NCBI GenBank assembly: GCA_944472135.2
Contig: OX235263.1
Span: forward strand, 19,955,379 to 20,019,378
DNA length: 64,000 nucleotides
Reading direction: 5' to 3'
Origin: Trichobilharzia regenti
Taxonomy: Eukaryota > Platyhelminthes > Trematoda > Strigeidida > Schistosomatidae
Shown here: piece after piece, positions 11,301-24,500 of the stretch
Numbering within the stretch: position 1 is the stretch's first letter
Layout of the letters: each line of letters opens with the position of its first letter
Position numbers and translations under genes: made by a program
The notes under the pieces: model-generated
The model's database searches: none
Told to the model about the DNA's origin: nothing
What the model saw: only the letters and a program-made list of their open reading frames with translations

Positions 11301-13168
11301 TTCTGGGTGGGTTGTTCAGTCTTCAGTAACAAACCGGCGGAGACAGACATCTGTTCATGGAAGTCGATAGTAGCCTACTGGAAAAGCTTTTGGTGATGCT
11401 TCAACCAAGTATATAAACCGTATATAGAAGTACACTGACTGACTTGACATTAGTGTTGAAAACTAGGATCTTGTTGCTTGTACTGCTGAAAACATTCGAT
11501 TACCGCAATGATTTCCACAATCTTGACTGCTTTTAACATCCTCGTCTGTGTCAATCTCTGTAGGTGAGATGATGCCGCCTACGTAGGTGGAAGAGGTGAC
11601 TTCCTTCAATATTTCTCTCTTCCATAGTGATTGCCGCTTGTTGTTGTCGCCGTTGATTTGGGAGTTCACTTTAATTAGGGTGTGTAGAATGTGTGTGTAT
11701 AGAATGTTATATCATAGATTTCTTCCCCTTTATGAATTGGAATGAAGGAAAAACAACAATTTCTGCAGAATAAAATGGTACCATCATTTATTTCCTTGGT
11801 TTCTCATCATCTGTTTTCAACCTAAAGACATTATTAGAGTTTATGTAATGGAAAACTTCTGAAATACACAGACACTTCATTTTTTAAAACAAAAAATTAA
11901 TGGATATATACAGTGCTAATAATAATAATCACTTTATTCCAAACAATAGTAATCGTACACAATAGAATTTTTGGCGTTACGCAATTAAATGAAAAAGAGG
12001 AAGAAAACATCCAGTTACCAGAGCAAGGGCAGACTGAGAACTGCTTCTTTTTGAACATTAATAGATAAAAGACAAGTAGTTCAGCGAAGAGTCTCTTTTC
12101 GGCGAATTCATTTTCATAGCTGTACAATCGCAAATATATATGATTATTTTGTGTGTGTGTATATATATATATATACATTAAATTTGTCAAACGAAAATAC
12201 AATTAGTAAGTTCAGATGAATTGGATGTAAATATAAGAGGATAGTAACAAAAGTGATGAGTTGTCAAAAGCGATTGTCAGACGCATCTGCAGCTCTGACA
12301 CCATGGAAGAAGAACTAAACTTCCTGAGAGAAATCTTCATACAAAATAGCTAGCCATCAAGATTCGTAGACAAAAACATCAAACAAAAAATCCAAAAGCA
12401 AGAGACACCATCCGTGCCTAAAAAGATACTTTATATGAACCTGGACTTCAAAGGCGACCTATTTAGTGACGTCCTCAGAAGGAGAATTTCCACCTCTTTA
12501 GAAAGAACATTCCCTGCGGCAACATTAAGAGTAATGTTCTCCAGTCGTCCGCTGATCTTCAGAAGCGAAAATGACAAGATTTCGCACATGACTGCTTCCA
12601 TGTGTATATATCAGTTGCTGTTGCTGTAGAGCCAGGTACATCGGTCGTTCAACGCGCATCCTGTCAAAAAAGGTCAAAGAACACTATCCAGTGCGGCTGC
12701 AGAAAGGAAGTAGTGGCCGTATAAGGAGTGCAACAATCGAACATCTCGTCAACCAACAAACGCCTCCTTCGAAGTAATCTACAAAGTGAAGAACAACCTT
12801 CCAAAGACAGTACGATTCCGTCTTCTTTGCATCGCATAAGCCCTAGCCATCCAGTTGGAGGAACCAGAACTATGCATACAAAATAAAATTATCCAACCAC
12901 TTCTACTCGCATGGTAACAACTCCGTTGATTGGACCCTACTTCTGTTTGTATGCTTATTTTTTCTAACTTAAAACCCTGGTGTAATTCTGTATATTATTT
13001 TGTTTCCATGTACACCCTGAGCACAACTCTTTCATCAAACTATTCATGCTATCACGTAACTCTTATTTAACAATAATTTATGACAACTCATCACTTTTGT
13101 TACTATCTTCTTATATTTACATCCAATTCATCTGAACTTACTAACTGCATTTTCGTTTGACAAATTTA

Positions 13169-13213
<45 letters not shown>

Positions 13214-15495
13214 AAATAATCATATATATTTGCGATTGTACAGCTATGAAAATGAATTCGCCGAAAAGAGACTCTTCGCTAAACTACTTGTCTTTCTGAA
13301 CACTCAAATCAGGTTTCAGGAGCTTGATGGAGATTGCTTCGGCAAACTCAGGGAGAATTGAATTATTTCGCCTATTGATAATTTACAACAATTTTGCAAC
13401 GTCAACCTCATGACCCGCGTATTGATTAGATGTCTGGACCGAATTAGCTGCACGAGTTTCCAGCTAGTGATGTATCCAATCTTATATTAATTATTCTTGC
13501 AATATTATCACTTTTGAAGTCAGGTTGAATAGAAAGATAGACTTTCTTCCCACTGTGATTTGTTTGGCATTACAGAGCCTTTACATCTTCTATATTTGTT
13601 AATGAACTCTGAGAGTCACCGTTGTTTTTCAACATCTTTTCCAGAATCAGAAATTAAATTCTTCCCCTGATTTCTCTATAGAGCATATTCTCTTACCTGC
13701 AAAGAACAAGGCCTTGACTAGTGCTCGTTTAAAGCTTGTTGGACAAAAACTACTTAAAATGTACAGATTGTCTTTTCCATGTAGACTCTCAGTAAATTGA
13801 CCTCGGGAGACTAGCATCTTCTAGGAGTTTTATGGTAATGTCAAGGAAATGTAACTTTCCATCATTTTCATTTTCCATAGCAAATTCAATATTTGTATGT
13901 GAGTCGTTGAATTATCTGAGCAGGTAGGAAGCATGACTCTTATTGTTGCACACTACAAATGTGTCATCGACATATCAACAATAAGAAGTTGTTTCGTCAA
14001 GATTCAATGTTCTTTCAAAGTTGGACATGGAGATATCTGCGGAAACAGGGCTGAGTGCACTGCCCATAGCTACACCATCTATTTGGCGGTGAGAAGTGTT
14101 GTCAAACTGGAATTATACATCCACGGTACACATTAGCAGTAGACGTTTGAATTCCAACTCTGGGAGTGAGAGATCAGAATTCTGACAAATGGTCGAGATC
14201 ATTTATCATTGATTGGGATCCTTAAGAACACGGATAATGCATCAAATGACGTCACAAACTTATTTAAAACGTGCAAGTGGTTCACGCTTTCGTTAAATCT
14301 TTCATCATGTACAAAGATAACCGTTGATGAATGGTTTCCAACTTCTCTGTAAGGCAGTAAGCAACTTTAAGCTACGGCGAGTCGATGATAGAAAGTATAG
14401 TTCTCAGGGGGAGGGTATGTTCTTTGTGTGATTTTGGTAGGCAGCAGATGCAAGGCAAAGAGGACCCTCGCGGTTTGAAATCATTAAAAACATTGTTATC
14501 TATCAATTTCTTCTTTAGGAGATATCTCAATACATTTTCGATAAGTTTTTCAGCTGCATCTGTCGTATCTTTCTGGCAATCGTCAACACTAAACCTCACT
14601 GGGGCATTTAAGACAGTTTACATCTTTTCAATGTAGTCATCTCTGTCAATCACCACCACCACTCTTGAACCATTGTCAGGTCACAGTATGACGATTTTGT
14701 CATTATTTTTGAAAGATTTCAATGCTTATTGATGCTCGTCAGAAAGGATTTCGGAACATGTGATTGATGTAACGAGGTACTGATTTGCAACGTCGATCAG
14801 CGTAGATTTCAACCAACTCCTTGTGTCCTCATCAACTGGACTAAGGGGTCATAAACTTAATAGGTGTCTTTAGGGCTGTAAGCAGCCAACGAAATAAATG
14901 ATGGTAACATTTTATTCTGTACAAAATGTAATACTACCCTACGGTCTAGAGAGTTCACCAACTTATCCAGTGTCTGAGTAGGGTTTCGCGTGAAAAATGA
15001 CGGAAACATAAACGAAAAACTTAAAGGACTTGGATCATTCAACAATTGAACGTTATTCACAAGAAGACAAAAAAACTTTAACAAACACATTCACATGCCT
15101 GATCTCTCAACTGTTTTCGAACTACAGTCAATTCTTTCTGAAGTTCAATAATTTCTGTTTGGTTATTGTTGACAGCATCTTCTGTCTTTGAACTCGCATA
15201 TTCACTATTAACCTTTAAAAAAAAATAATTAAATGACCAAAATGTGAAAAAACAATATCTTGATTGTAAAATTAAAATTCGATCATACAAAGCATTCATA
15301 AAAGATAAACAGCATATCCAGAAAACGGTCTACTTCTTCACTTAGTCACATTTAGAAGGATGAGTAATTATATATATAAGTAGTTAACAGAAAACCAAGC
15401 GAAAAAATATATCGAACGCAGCATTACCCATAGGGAACCTTGTCACCTTTGAAAATCTCTCAAATATATCGACAAAAACGAGGACAGTTAAATAT

Positions 15496-15534
<39 letters not shown>

Positions 15535-18500
15535 TAATACACATAAGTTCACTAAATTCAGGTGTATCAATATTTCAAAGAAGTAAATAGGTTTATGAAC
15601 TGCCTGAGATTTTTATTTTTGAACACAGTTTGAAGTCTTCTGAACACCTTGAACACCTATCTTCGTATGTTTGACATGTGATTCGCCCCTGTAAAGTGTA
15701 AGATGCTGCTACAGGACTGGATGGACTACGTCAACTCCTAGCTTAGTGATAAGGAGTGAAGTGATAGAACATGTTGACCACCATTTCACCTATTTGGGAA
15801 GTTGTATCACCACCAACGGGGACTGATGATTGGCGACGAAATCTCAGCACGGATCCAAAACGCTCGAGGTGCTTTCGCTGACTTACACCATCTCTGGCGT
15901 AGGCGTGACATCCGGCTGGCTATCAACCAAGGGATGTGTGTACTGCTCATCAGTTCACTCCGTCCTTCAATATGGCTCTGAAACATGGCCAATACGAGTT
16001 GAAGACATGAAAAGGTTGACTGTTTTGATCATAGATGTCTGAGATCTCTTTCTCACGTTTGGTGGTTTAATAAGGTAAGTAATCTTGAAGTTAGGCGTAG
16101 AGTGTTGGGCAAAGAGGGAAAATCAATCGACGAGGCTATAACGTTATATAGATTGAGATTGGTAGGTCAGGTGTTGCGCATGGCTAACCATCGCCTCCCC
16201 TCACGGGCATTACTAGCTGATATAGGTACAGGTTGGAAAACAGCCAGTGGTGGCCAAACAAAAACATCCCATCAATCCATGAAATCCTTGACAGTTAAAC
16301 TGAGTCAGGTTGGTAGGGATATTCAGACTTCCGGGTTGGGGCCCTCGGGACTCTAGGAATCAATGTCTGGAGACAATAGGTGACATGGCTCAAAATCGTT
16401 GTCAATGGCCAGCGCAGATGTATTCAGTCTATGTAATCTTTCATATTCCTTTTTACCATTCCCCATTCTGTTTCGCTCCTATACCTGTCAAACTCTATTG
16501 ATTCTCTTCACTCATCTTCTTGTCTACCTTTGTGTGGTATTTGGAACGTGGCAACTGGAACTGGTGCACTTGGGTGACAAGTTGTATGTTGAAACAAACA
16601 AAATATTGTTAACCATTCAACATCAGTATCAACTTTGAGGAGCAATTTCACTGGACTAAAGGCACGATCAACTTACTGGAGAATCCAGCACCTCTATGAA
16701 TGAGATATAAAAAACACCAACCCTCTGTCCGTAACTGTGGTTAAAAAAGCTGTCACTAATCTTAAATGAGGTAAAGCAGCGGACCTGATGAAATGACTCC
16801 AGGTGTTTAAGTATGGTGGAGACAGTTTGCAGTGTAAGTTAATTAAGGTATCACATTGTGTCTGGGATCAGGTTGGAAAAAAGCTAGTGGTGCTGGGGTC
16901 AAACGAAAGCATAACTTCATCAGTCAGCGAAATCTATTACAGTTAGTTTAAGCCACGTAGGTAAATACTGGTCACCTCTTTGGGATCCCCTGGAAGGTAA
17001 GAACTAATGAATGCTGGAGAGAGAGAGAGAGAATTGGTGATGAAGTGGCTCAAGATAGTTCTCAACGGTTAGCGCAGGTACATTCACTCTTCGTGATTTG
17101 TCATATCCCATAAAAGACTCCACTGTTTTCCTATGTTCCTACTCTTTTTCCCTCACACTCGTGTTTTTTATCTGTCTTTTGAACTTCCCTTTCCTCTGTT
17201 CTCTTTCTTTGTATGGTGTATGGAATGTGAGTGGCCACTCGAACTGGTGCACTTCTGTGCAAAGTTCAATGTTGAAACCAGTCGGTCAGTAAGCATCAAC
17301 TATCTGTCAGTAATGCTTGAGAGTTTTATCGATTCAATACTCACAATGTTCAAAAACCCTTCAATCGAACCCACTGCAGTACAATATACTACGTACCAAC
17401 CTATTTCTGAAACCTAAGATTTGGTTTTGAAGTACTGCATCGACAAAATTAACTTTGGCATATATACGCAAGTAGATAGTCATGCACCACAACACAAAAC
17501 AAAATTAGTTTGTATACTGTAGATCCAACTTGTTGTTTAAATCAGTACCTCTTCAACACAAAGTTAACAGAACGAATAAAAATAACTTCACACTGACAAA
17601 AAAGGTGTTAAGAATTCTACAACTTGAAGTGTTTTAATATGTCTAACTGTTCTCGACATAGAAATTTGCACATATGTGCACCAGTTCAAGTCGCCACACT
17701 CTACGTACCACACAAATCAAGAGAAAGTACAAGAAATGCATAATAGAGACAGTATACAGAGGTGTGAGACAAAAGAAGAGTAATAACGAAGAACAAAACA
17801 GTTTCATTGGAAATCATAAATCACAAGGAGTGGATGCATCTGCGCTAGCCATTGAGAACGATTTTGAGGCATGTCACCAATTGTTTCCAACCATTGATTT
17901 TTACAGTCCCGAGGACCCCAACCAGTCAGGAAGTCTAAACCTTCCTACGTGGCTTAGACTAACTGTTGTGGATTTCATTGACTGGTTCCATGTTTTTGTT
18001 TGACCTCCGCTACCTCTTTTCCAGCCTGACCCTGTATCCGCTAACATTGGTCGTCGAGGAAGGCGATGACTAGGCATACGTAACACATGTCCTAACTATC
18101 TCAGTCGATGTAATTTCACAACCTCGTCGATTGATTTCCCCTCCTTACCTAGCACTCGACGCCTAACCTCAATATGACAGAAATACAGTGCGTGTGTACC
18201 CTATCTCAATTAGGAAAGGATGAAGAAACCTCAAATTTCTTATTCAAATCTACGAGAAAGATAGGGAAAAAACACTCGGAACTAAGGTGTATAAACGATG
18301 CTCCGGATGCAAAACTCCCCCTCTCCCCCCGGAACAAACTGAATTCAGGAAAAGTGAATGGTGAGTTGATCATATCGCAAGGCTAAGATGCATTAGAATC
18401 AATGGAATACAACGGCAGTCAACAACAAGCAGCTATCAATATCAACGGGGGAAGTTTGAAGTAAGTCACTTCTTTCACTTATCTAGGCGACATAGTTTCA

Positions 18501-21500
18501 ACAACTACAGGCAACGGCACAAGTGAAGATATCAAAGTCAGGATTCGAATGGACAGGAAGACCTTCGATAATCTGAATTCAGTCTGGAAATCCACTGCAC
18601 TAAGAGTGAAGAACACAGTTCAAATTTTTAACTCTAATGTCAAGTCAGTCAGTTCTTTTATTTGGTTCTGAGATTTCAGTACATTATCAAAGCTATTTCC
18701 AACAGGCTACTGCAGACAGCTGCCTTCGCTTCATACTGAAGACCATCTAACTAACCAGAGAGGATTAGCAACAAAAAAAATCTGGCAGTAAGGGACTTAA
18801 ACAGGAACCTATTACCAAACAAAGGTGCCAGAGAAAATGGATAAAATAGACGCTGAGTCAAAAACTGAAGCCAAGACCCAGAGTGCAACCTGAATGGGAA
18901 GCGAAGACTTCGGCTTCCAAAGCTGACATGAAGGGGAGGAGGGGATGAGCTTTTATGGACAGTCTTAGTGTAACAACAGAAGACAAGGACCAGGAAACAG
19001 ATCGTTTTATTACGGAAATCAGCACGTATTTATGTATATTTCGTGTACATTATTATAGCTTATTCAAGCAGACAAACAGTTTTCCGATTGGTTGTTTCTT
19101 GCTCAAGGTGATTGGTTTCTCGGAGAGTGAAGCCATATATCTGCGAATCTTATTTGCCCACGTTAAGTCTGCTGTGATTGGCTGTTGAATCAACCTTGTT
19201 CATATTTTCTCACGGCCAATATTAGCGACCTAGACATTGATGTAAATTAATGTCTGCCAATTGGCTAGCAGCCTGCTCTCACCACATTAGAAGCAAATAG
19301 AAATGACCGTGGAAAACAGAATGAAAATGCAGATGTTCTGCAGAAGTCTTTATGTTCCACCTGGAACCTAAGGGGATAATAATAATATAGTTCCAGAGTT
19401 ATACTAATCCAACTAATATTTCAGCTGTTCTGCAAACATTGTAACAGTGTGACAAGAGTCTGTTGAATAAGACATGTCATACTAGCACGTTAACACGAAT
19501 AGATTATGTAGACGGCTACAATGCTGAGTAAAACCATGAAAAATCAAAGATTCTTTTGAGTATTCAATATCCATCAATGATGAGTGCCAGTCAGTTGTCT
19601 TTCCATCGAATCGAATCTCTTATCCCAAGGCATGTAAGGAAGTAATTATACGTGTTAATGGCAGATATCGTGCATCGATGTTTCAGCAGTAGAATGAATG
19701 CTCATCGACCACGCACACAGTCTTCGGGGTTTGAACCCCGGTCGACGACGCACTTCTAAACTTCGCTTAGCCGGTCGTAAGCTCAAGTTCAAGTTTGAGG
19801 AGCTATTTTCCATTCGGAATCCACAGTATTATTATTGTTCCTTCGGGTTCCATAGTGGTTGATAGGGCTTCAACTGCACGTCTCCACTTGCCACTTCTGT
19901 CTTCTGCTGTACTTTTCACCTTCATCCATGTTGGTCCATACTGTTTCAACTCCTCTTCACATGATCTCCTCCATGTCACCCTTGCACCGACGACCCACTC
20001 GCCGCTTCCTTTTCGGCTTCCACTCGAGGGCCTGACGCGCGATGTCACCGACCGGCCTCCTCAGCGAGTGTCCGATCCATCCATCTCCACTTTCCCCAGC
20101 ATATTTGTTGGGCGATTGGTTCTTGTTTCGTTTCTTCCCATAGTTTTTTGTTGGTGATTCTTTCCGGCCCGGCCATCTGATCTTCAGTATAGATCCAGCG
20201 GAGACAGTTGTTAATAAAGGTCTGCAACAGGCTGTTGGAAATATTCTTTGTGACTCGCCCGCCAAGTTTCTGATCCGTATAGAAGAACTGACTGACTTGA
20301 CGTCTGTATTGAAAATCCGACGGAATATTGTTGTTGACGCTGAGTGACGAAGATTTCCAGATTGGTTTCAAGAATCCACAGTAATAAAACAAATGCTAAA
20401 ATAATAAAGAAAGGCATCACAATTACATTATTATGAAGTTCTTTATAAGTTTACCTTGCTATCCTCAATACTTGACACAATACTATACGTTTTCCCCTGA
20501 TCTTCTGATAAAGAGACAGTCAACTCCAGTTCATTTTGTACTTCACACTTTGGATCACTACTTTCCAGACCAGTAAACGATGCACTACTTATAAGATTTG
20601 AAACTTTTGTTAAATTTCCAGCTTTCCCATCATACTGACAAGGTGGCAATAATTTCGGGTCCAGTAATTCATCTGGGGATAAATTCTCTAACGGCGAGAA
20701 TTGAATAGTTTCACCTAATGCAGTTACTCCTGGGAAAACACTATTCGAGCAAGAAACTGAATTTTCTTTACTGCGTGCCTCCTGAAAAAAAATAAATAAA
20801 ACCAACACAAACACAGAGGATAAGCAATTTAGCGATTTCAAAATGGCAAAATAAATTTTCAGGATTTCATCATAAGCTGACATCAGTTAGAGAACCACTG
20901 GGAAACCTGTGGGAAGTATTTGAAAGCTATTTTGTCTTTATGCTTGGGACTCTTTATCAGTAGTCACTCAATGTCGCACCATGGTTCGAACCCAGGACCT
21001 TCCGGTTACTAGGCGAGCTCGTAGACCGTTAAGTTACTTACTGGGACCTGATCGAATGGCCACTACAGGAATTCTAACTTCTGCCGGTTCACGATATCAC
21101 GTCACCACTAGTCAATGTCATCATCGATGAGTACTTTTCCGCACATCTGACTTGCTTGTAACCCACTTGTGATGAATTACTAAATTTTGCCATGACAGCA
21201 ATAATATCATATAAGGCATTTTTCTTAATGCTACTCTATAACACAAAGTATACAACTGATAATAATTGTAGATCACGCTAAAGAGGTCAAAAGAAAATAG
21301 AAGAATGTGGAGATGTGTTGTCGAAGCGTTATGTTTCACTTGCAACCCAAGAGAACAATAATAAATATTAATAATAACTTGAACATTATTCTCACATTGA
21401 GAATGTACAGAAGGCAAACATTTGCTGATCTCGGGGAAAGGAAATATAACTAGGAATTTTATTATTATTTTATTATTCGTCCCTTCGGTTCCCAGTGCAA

Positions 21501-24500
21501 CATAGGGCTTCAACAACATATATCCGCTTTGTTCTATCTTTAGCTGTCGTTTTCAGCTGGGTCAAAGATTTCCTATAATGACTCAACTTCTGCTCGCACG
21601 ATCGTTTCCCTGTCATCCTCGGACGACCCACTCGCCCCTTCCCATTCGGGTTCCACTCGAGAGATGGCCTAACGCGCGATGTCATTCGACGGTTTCCTCA
21701 GTGGTGTGTGCCCTATCCATGTTTACTTTCTCCTACATAATTGTTCAACGATAGGTTCTTGGCTAGTTTCTTGTTGCTGATTCTTTCTGGCTGGCTGACC
21801 ATTTGATCTTTTTTTTCAATATGGAGCCAGCGAAGGGGGTAGTCATCGATCAAAATGTGAAGCAGCCTATTGGAAATGCTGTTCCTGATCCGTATAGGAA
21901 AAGTGACTGACTAACTTCACAATTGTGTTGCAAATCCGAATGCTGTTCTTTATGCTGAGTGCGGAAGAATTCCGAACTGGTTTCAGGTTCATGAAGGCGT
22001 ATCTTGCCTTTCTGATTCCGGCTACCACATCTCGATCCATTAAGTTACCTGTAGTTGAAACGATGCTTCCTAGGTAAGTGAAGGAAGTAACCTACGTTAA
22101 ATCCCTCCCATCTATGGTGATTGGTGCTGATTGTTGTTGCTGTTGTTGCTGTCGGTTGGTTACATAATCAATAAACTACAACTTTAGGATGTAAAAACCA
22201 TGTTTCAACTGGACAGCATGTACTACGAAAAAATCAAATGACCTGACCTTTAAACTACCCTGAAGTTACAAGTGTTTAACAAATCGCTTTTGAAACACTG
22301 GATCATAAATATACCCCTTTCTATCCTAACAAATTTGAAAATAAGGTTGATTTTAGCGGAAAGGAAATCAGGCAAATAACACACAAATTAGACGCACAAG
22401 TCATTGGAAATCAAGTAGTATTAAAGAGTTGTTTTCGCCTAGGTTGGGACTATTCAGTGGTGCGCACTAACAACTGCAGCACCTGGAATCAAACTCGAGA
22501 CATTCAGGATACGGCGATAAACTCGTTGACTATTCAATGAACTGGGATGGAATTCAATAACTAAATTAGACAGTTTGCTTTTATATCCAATTATTGATGC
22601 TTTGAATCTCGCAGACAACCCCCTTGAAACTAATAATTATCCTTAAGAATTATGTCTAAATATTTATCCACTTCGTACATATTACCCGAAGGTGATTTAC
22701 TGCAAATCGTGTGATTTCAAATCCAACATGTACTCAATTGTTTTCTAAACTAAAAAATCGTATAATTATATGCAAAATTTGCAAATTAATTAGAGGTTTG
22801 CAATTACAGATTCGTCGTTGGAAAGAGCATTATGAGGAGCAGTTTAATTGGCCCACAGCCACGCTCAACCTTCCGAGCATCCAACACCTCCCTGAATGGG
22901 ATATAGACACAGGTCCTCCGTCCCTAACTGAGGTTACTAAAGCTGTCACCAATCTGAAACTAGGCAAAGCAGCGGGACCTGATGGAATGACGCCAGAGGT
23001 ATTTAAGTACGGTGGAGACAGCTTACTGTCCGGATTAACTGAGGTACTAGGCAGCGTCTGGGAATCAGAAGAAGTCCCATCGGGTTGGTGTAAGTCACTG
23101 ATTATCCCCATATACAAGAAGGGAGACAAGTCTTCCTGTGATAATCACAGAGGGATTAGCTTGACTAATATAGTATCTAAAGTCTTAGGCTCAATAATCA
23201 TGCGTAGACTGAGTGGTGCTCGGGAAGCACAAACACGAGAGAGCCAGGCAGGCTTTAGACCAGGAAGAGGGTGTATTGATCATATCTTCACCCTCCGACA
23301 GATTCTAGAACATAGGCATTCCTACCGGCGTCCAACAGTCATTATATTTCTTGACCTAAAGGCAGCATTCGACTCTGTCGATCGGGAAGTTCTCTGGAGA
23401 TGCTTGGCTGTAAAGGGAATTCCGAGAAAATATATTGCACTGATTAAGGCACTCTACTCGTACTCATACAGCCAGGTGAGGGCTTACGGCGAGCTGTCAT
23501 CTGAACTGATGACGACCAGTGGTGTCCGTCAAGGATGCCCATTATCCCCTTTTCTATTCAACTTCATCATAGATGTGTTAATGGACTTAACCCTAGGTGA
23601 CTTCAGCGATTCAGGGATTGACTTGCTACCAGGGAATAATCTCGTTGACTTGGAATATGCAGACGATATAGTCCTTCTAGGCGAAGACGCTGACAAAATG
23701 CAGAGTCTTCTAAACACCTTGAACAGCAATCTACGAATGTTTGGCATGCGATTCGCTCCCGCCAAATGCAAGATGATGTTACAGGACTGGACTACATCGA
23801 CGCCTAGTTTAAAAATAGGAAGTGAAGTGGTAGAGCACGTTGACCGCTTCACTTATTTGGGAAGTACCATCAGCCCCAACGGGCTGATCTCTGACGAAAT
23901 CTCAGCACGAATACAAGGGGCTCGTTTCGCATTTGTTAGTTTACGCCGACTCTGGCGTAGACGAGATGTTCGACTATCGACCAAAGGGCGGGTGTACTGC
24001 TCATCAGTCCGCTCCGTCCTCCTTTATGGTTGTGAGACCTGGCCACTGAGAGTGGAAGACATGAAAAGACTAGCTGTCTTTGATCATAGGTGCCTGCGTT
24101 CTATTTCCCGTGTAAAGTGGCATAATAAGGTGAGCAACATGGAGGTTAGGCGTAGAGTTCTAGGTAAACAGGGGAAATCAATCGACGAAGTCGTGAAGCT
24201 ACAAAGACTGAGATGGTTAGGACATGTGTTACGTATGCCAAGCCATCGCCTCCCTCGACGAGCAATGTTAGCGGATATAGGGTCAGGCTGGAAAAAAGCT
24301 AGCGGCGGTCAAACAAAAACTTGGCATCAGTCAATGAAATCCACAACAGTTGGTCTAAGCCACGTAGAAAGGTGTAGACTTCCAGGCTGGGGTCCTCGGG
24401 ACGGTAAAAATCTATGGTTGGAAACAATTGGTGACATGGCTCAAAATCGTTCTCAGTGGCGCAGATGCATCCACTCCCTGTGACTTATGATCTTCAATGA

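Larger units (their letters stand above)
12068..13294. repeat. Inverted repeat arms from two Penelope copies
   Basis: 12068-12266 pairs with 13081-13294 in inverted orientation with few differences. Each arm carries a (TA)n run, about 17 bp in the left and about 40 bp in the right. The arms flank the GIY-YIG fragment. In the minus copy the arm follows the RT; in the plus copy it precedes the endonuclease, so it is the RT-endonuclease spacer of this family. Confidence 0.75.

Noticed and set aside
11897..12202. 101-residue minus-strand frame
   Set aside because: Overlaps the TA-bearing inverted arm; no coding signature.
19795..20157. 120-residue plus-strand frame
   Set aside because: Antisense shadow of the family B RTE C terminus, which reads with homologous blocks on the minus strand.
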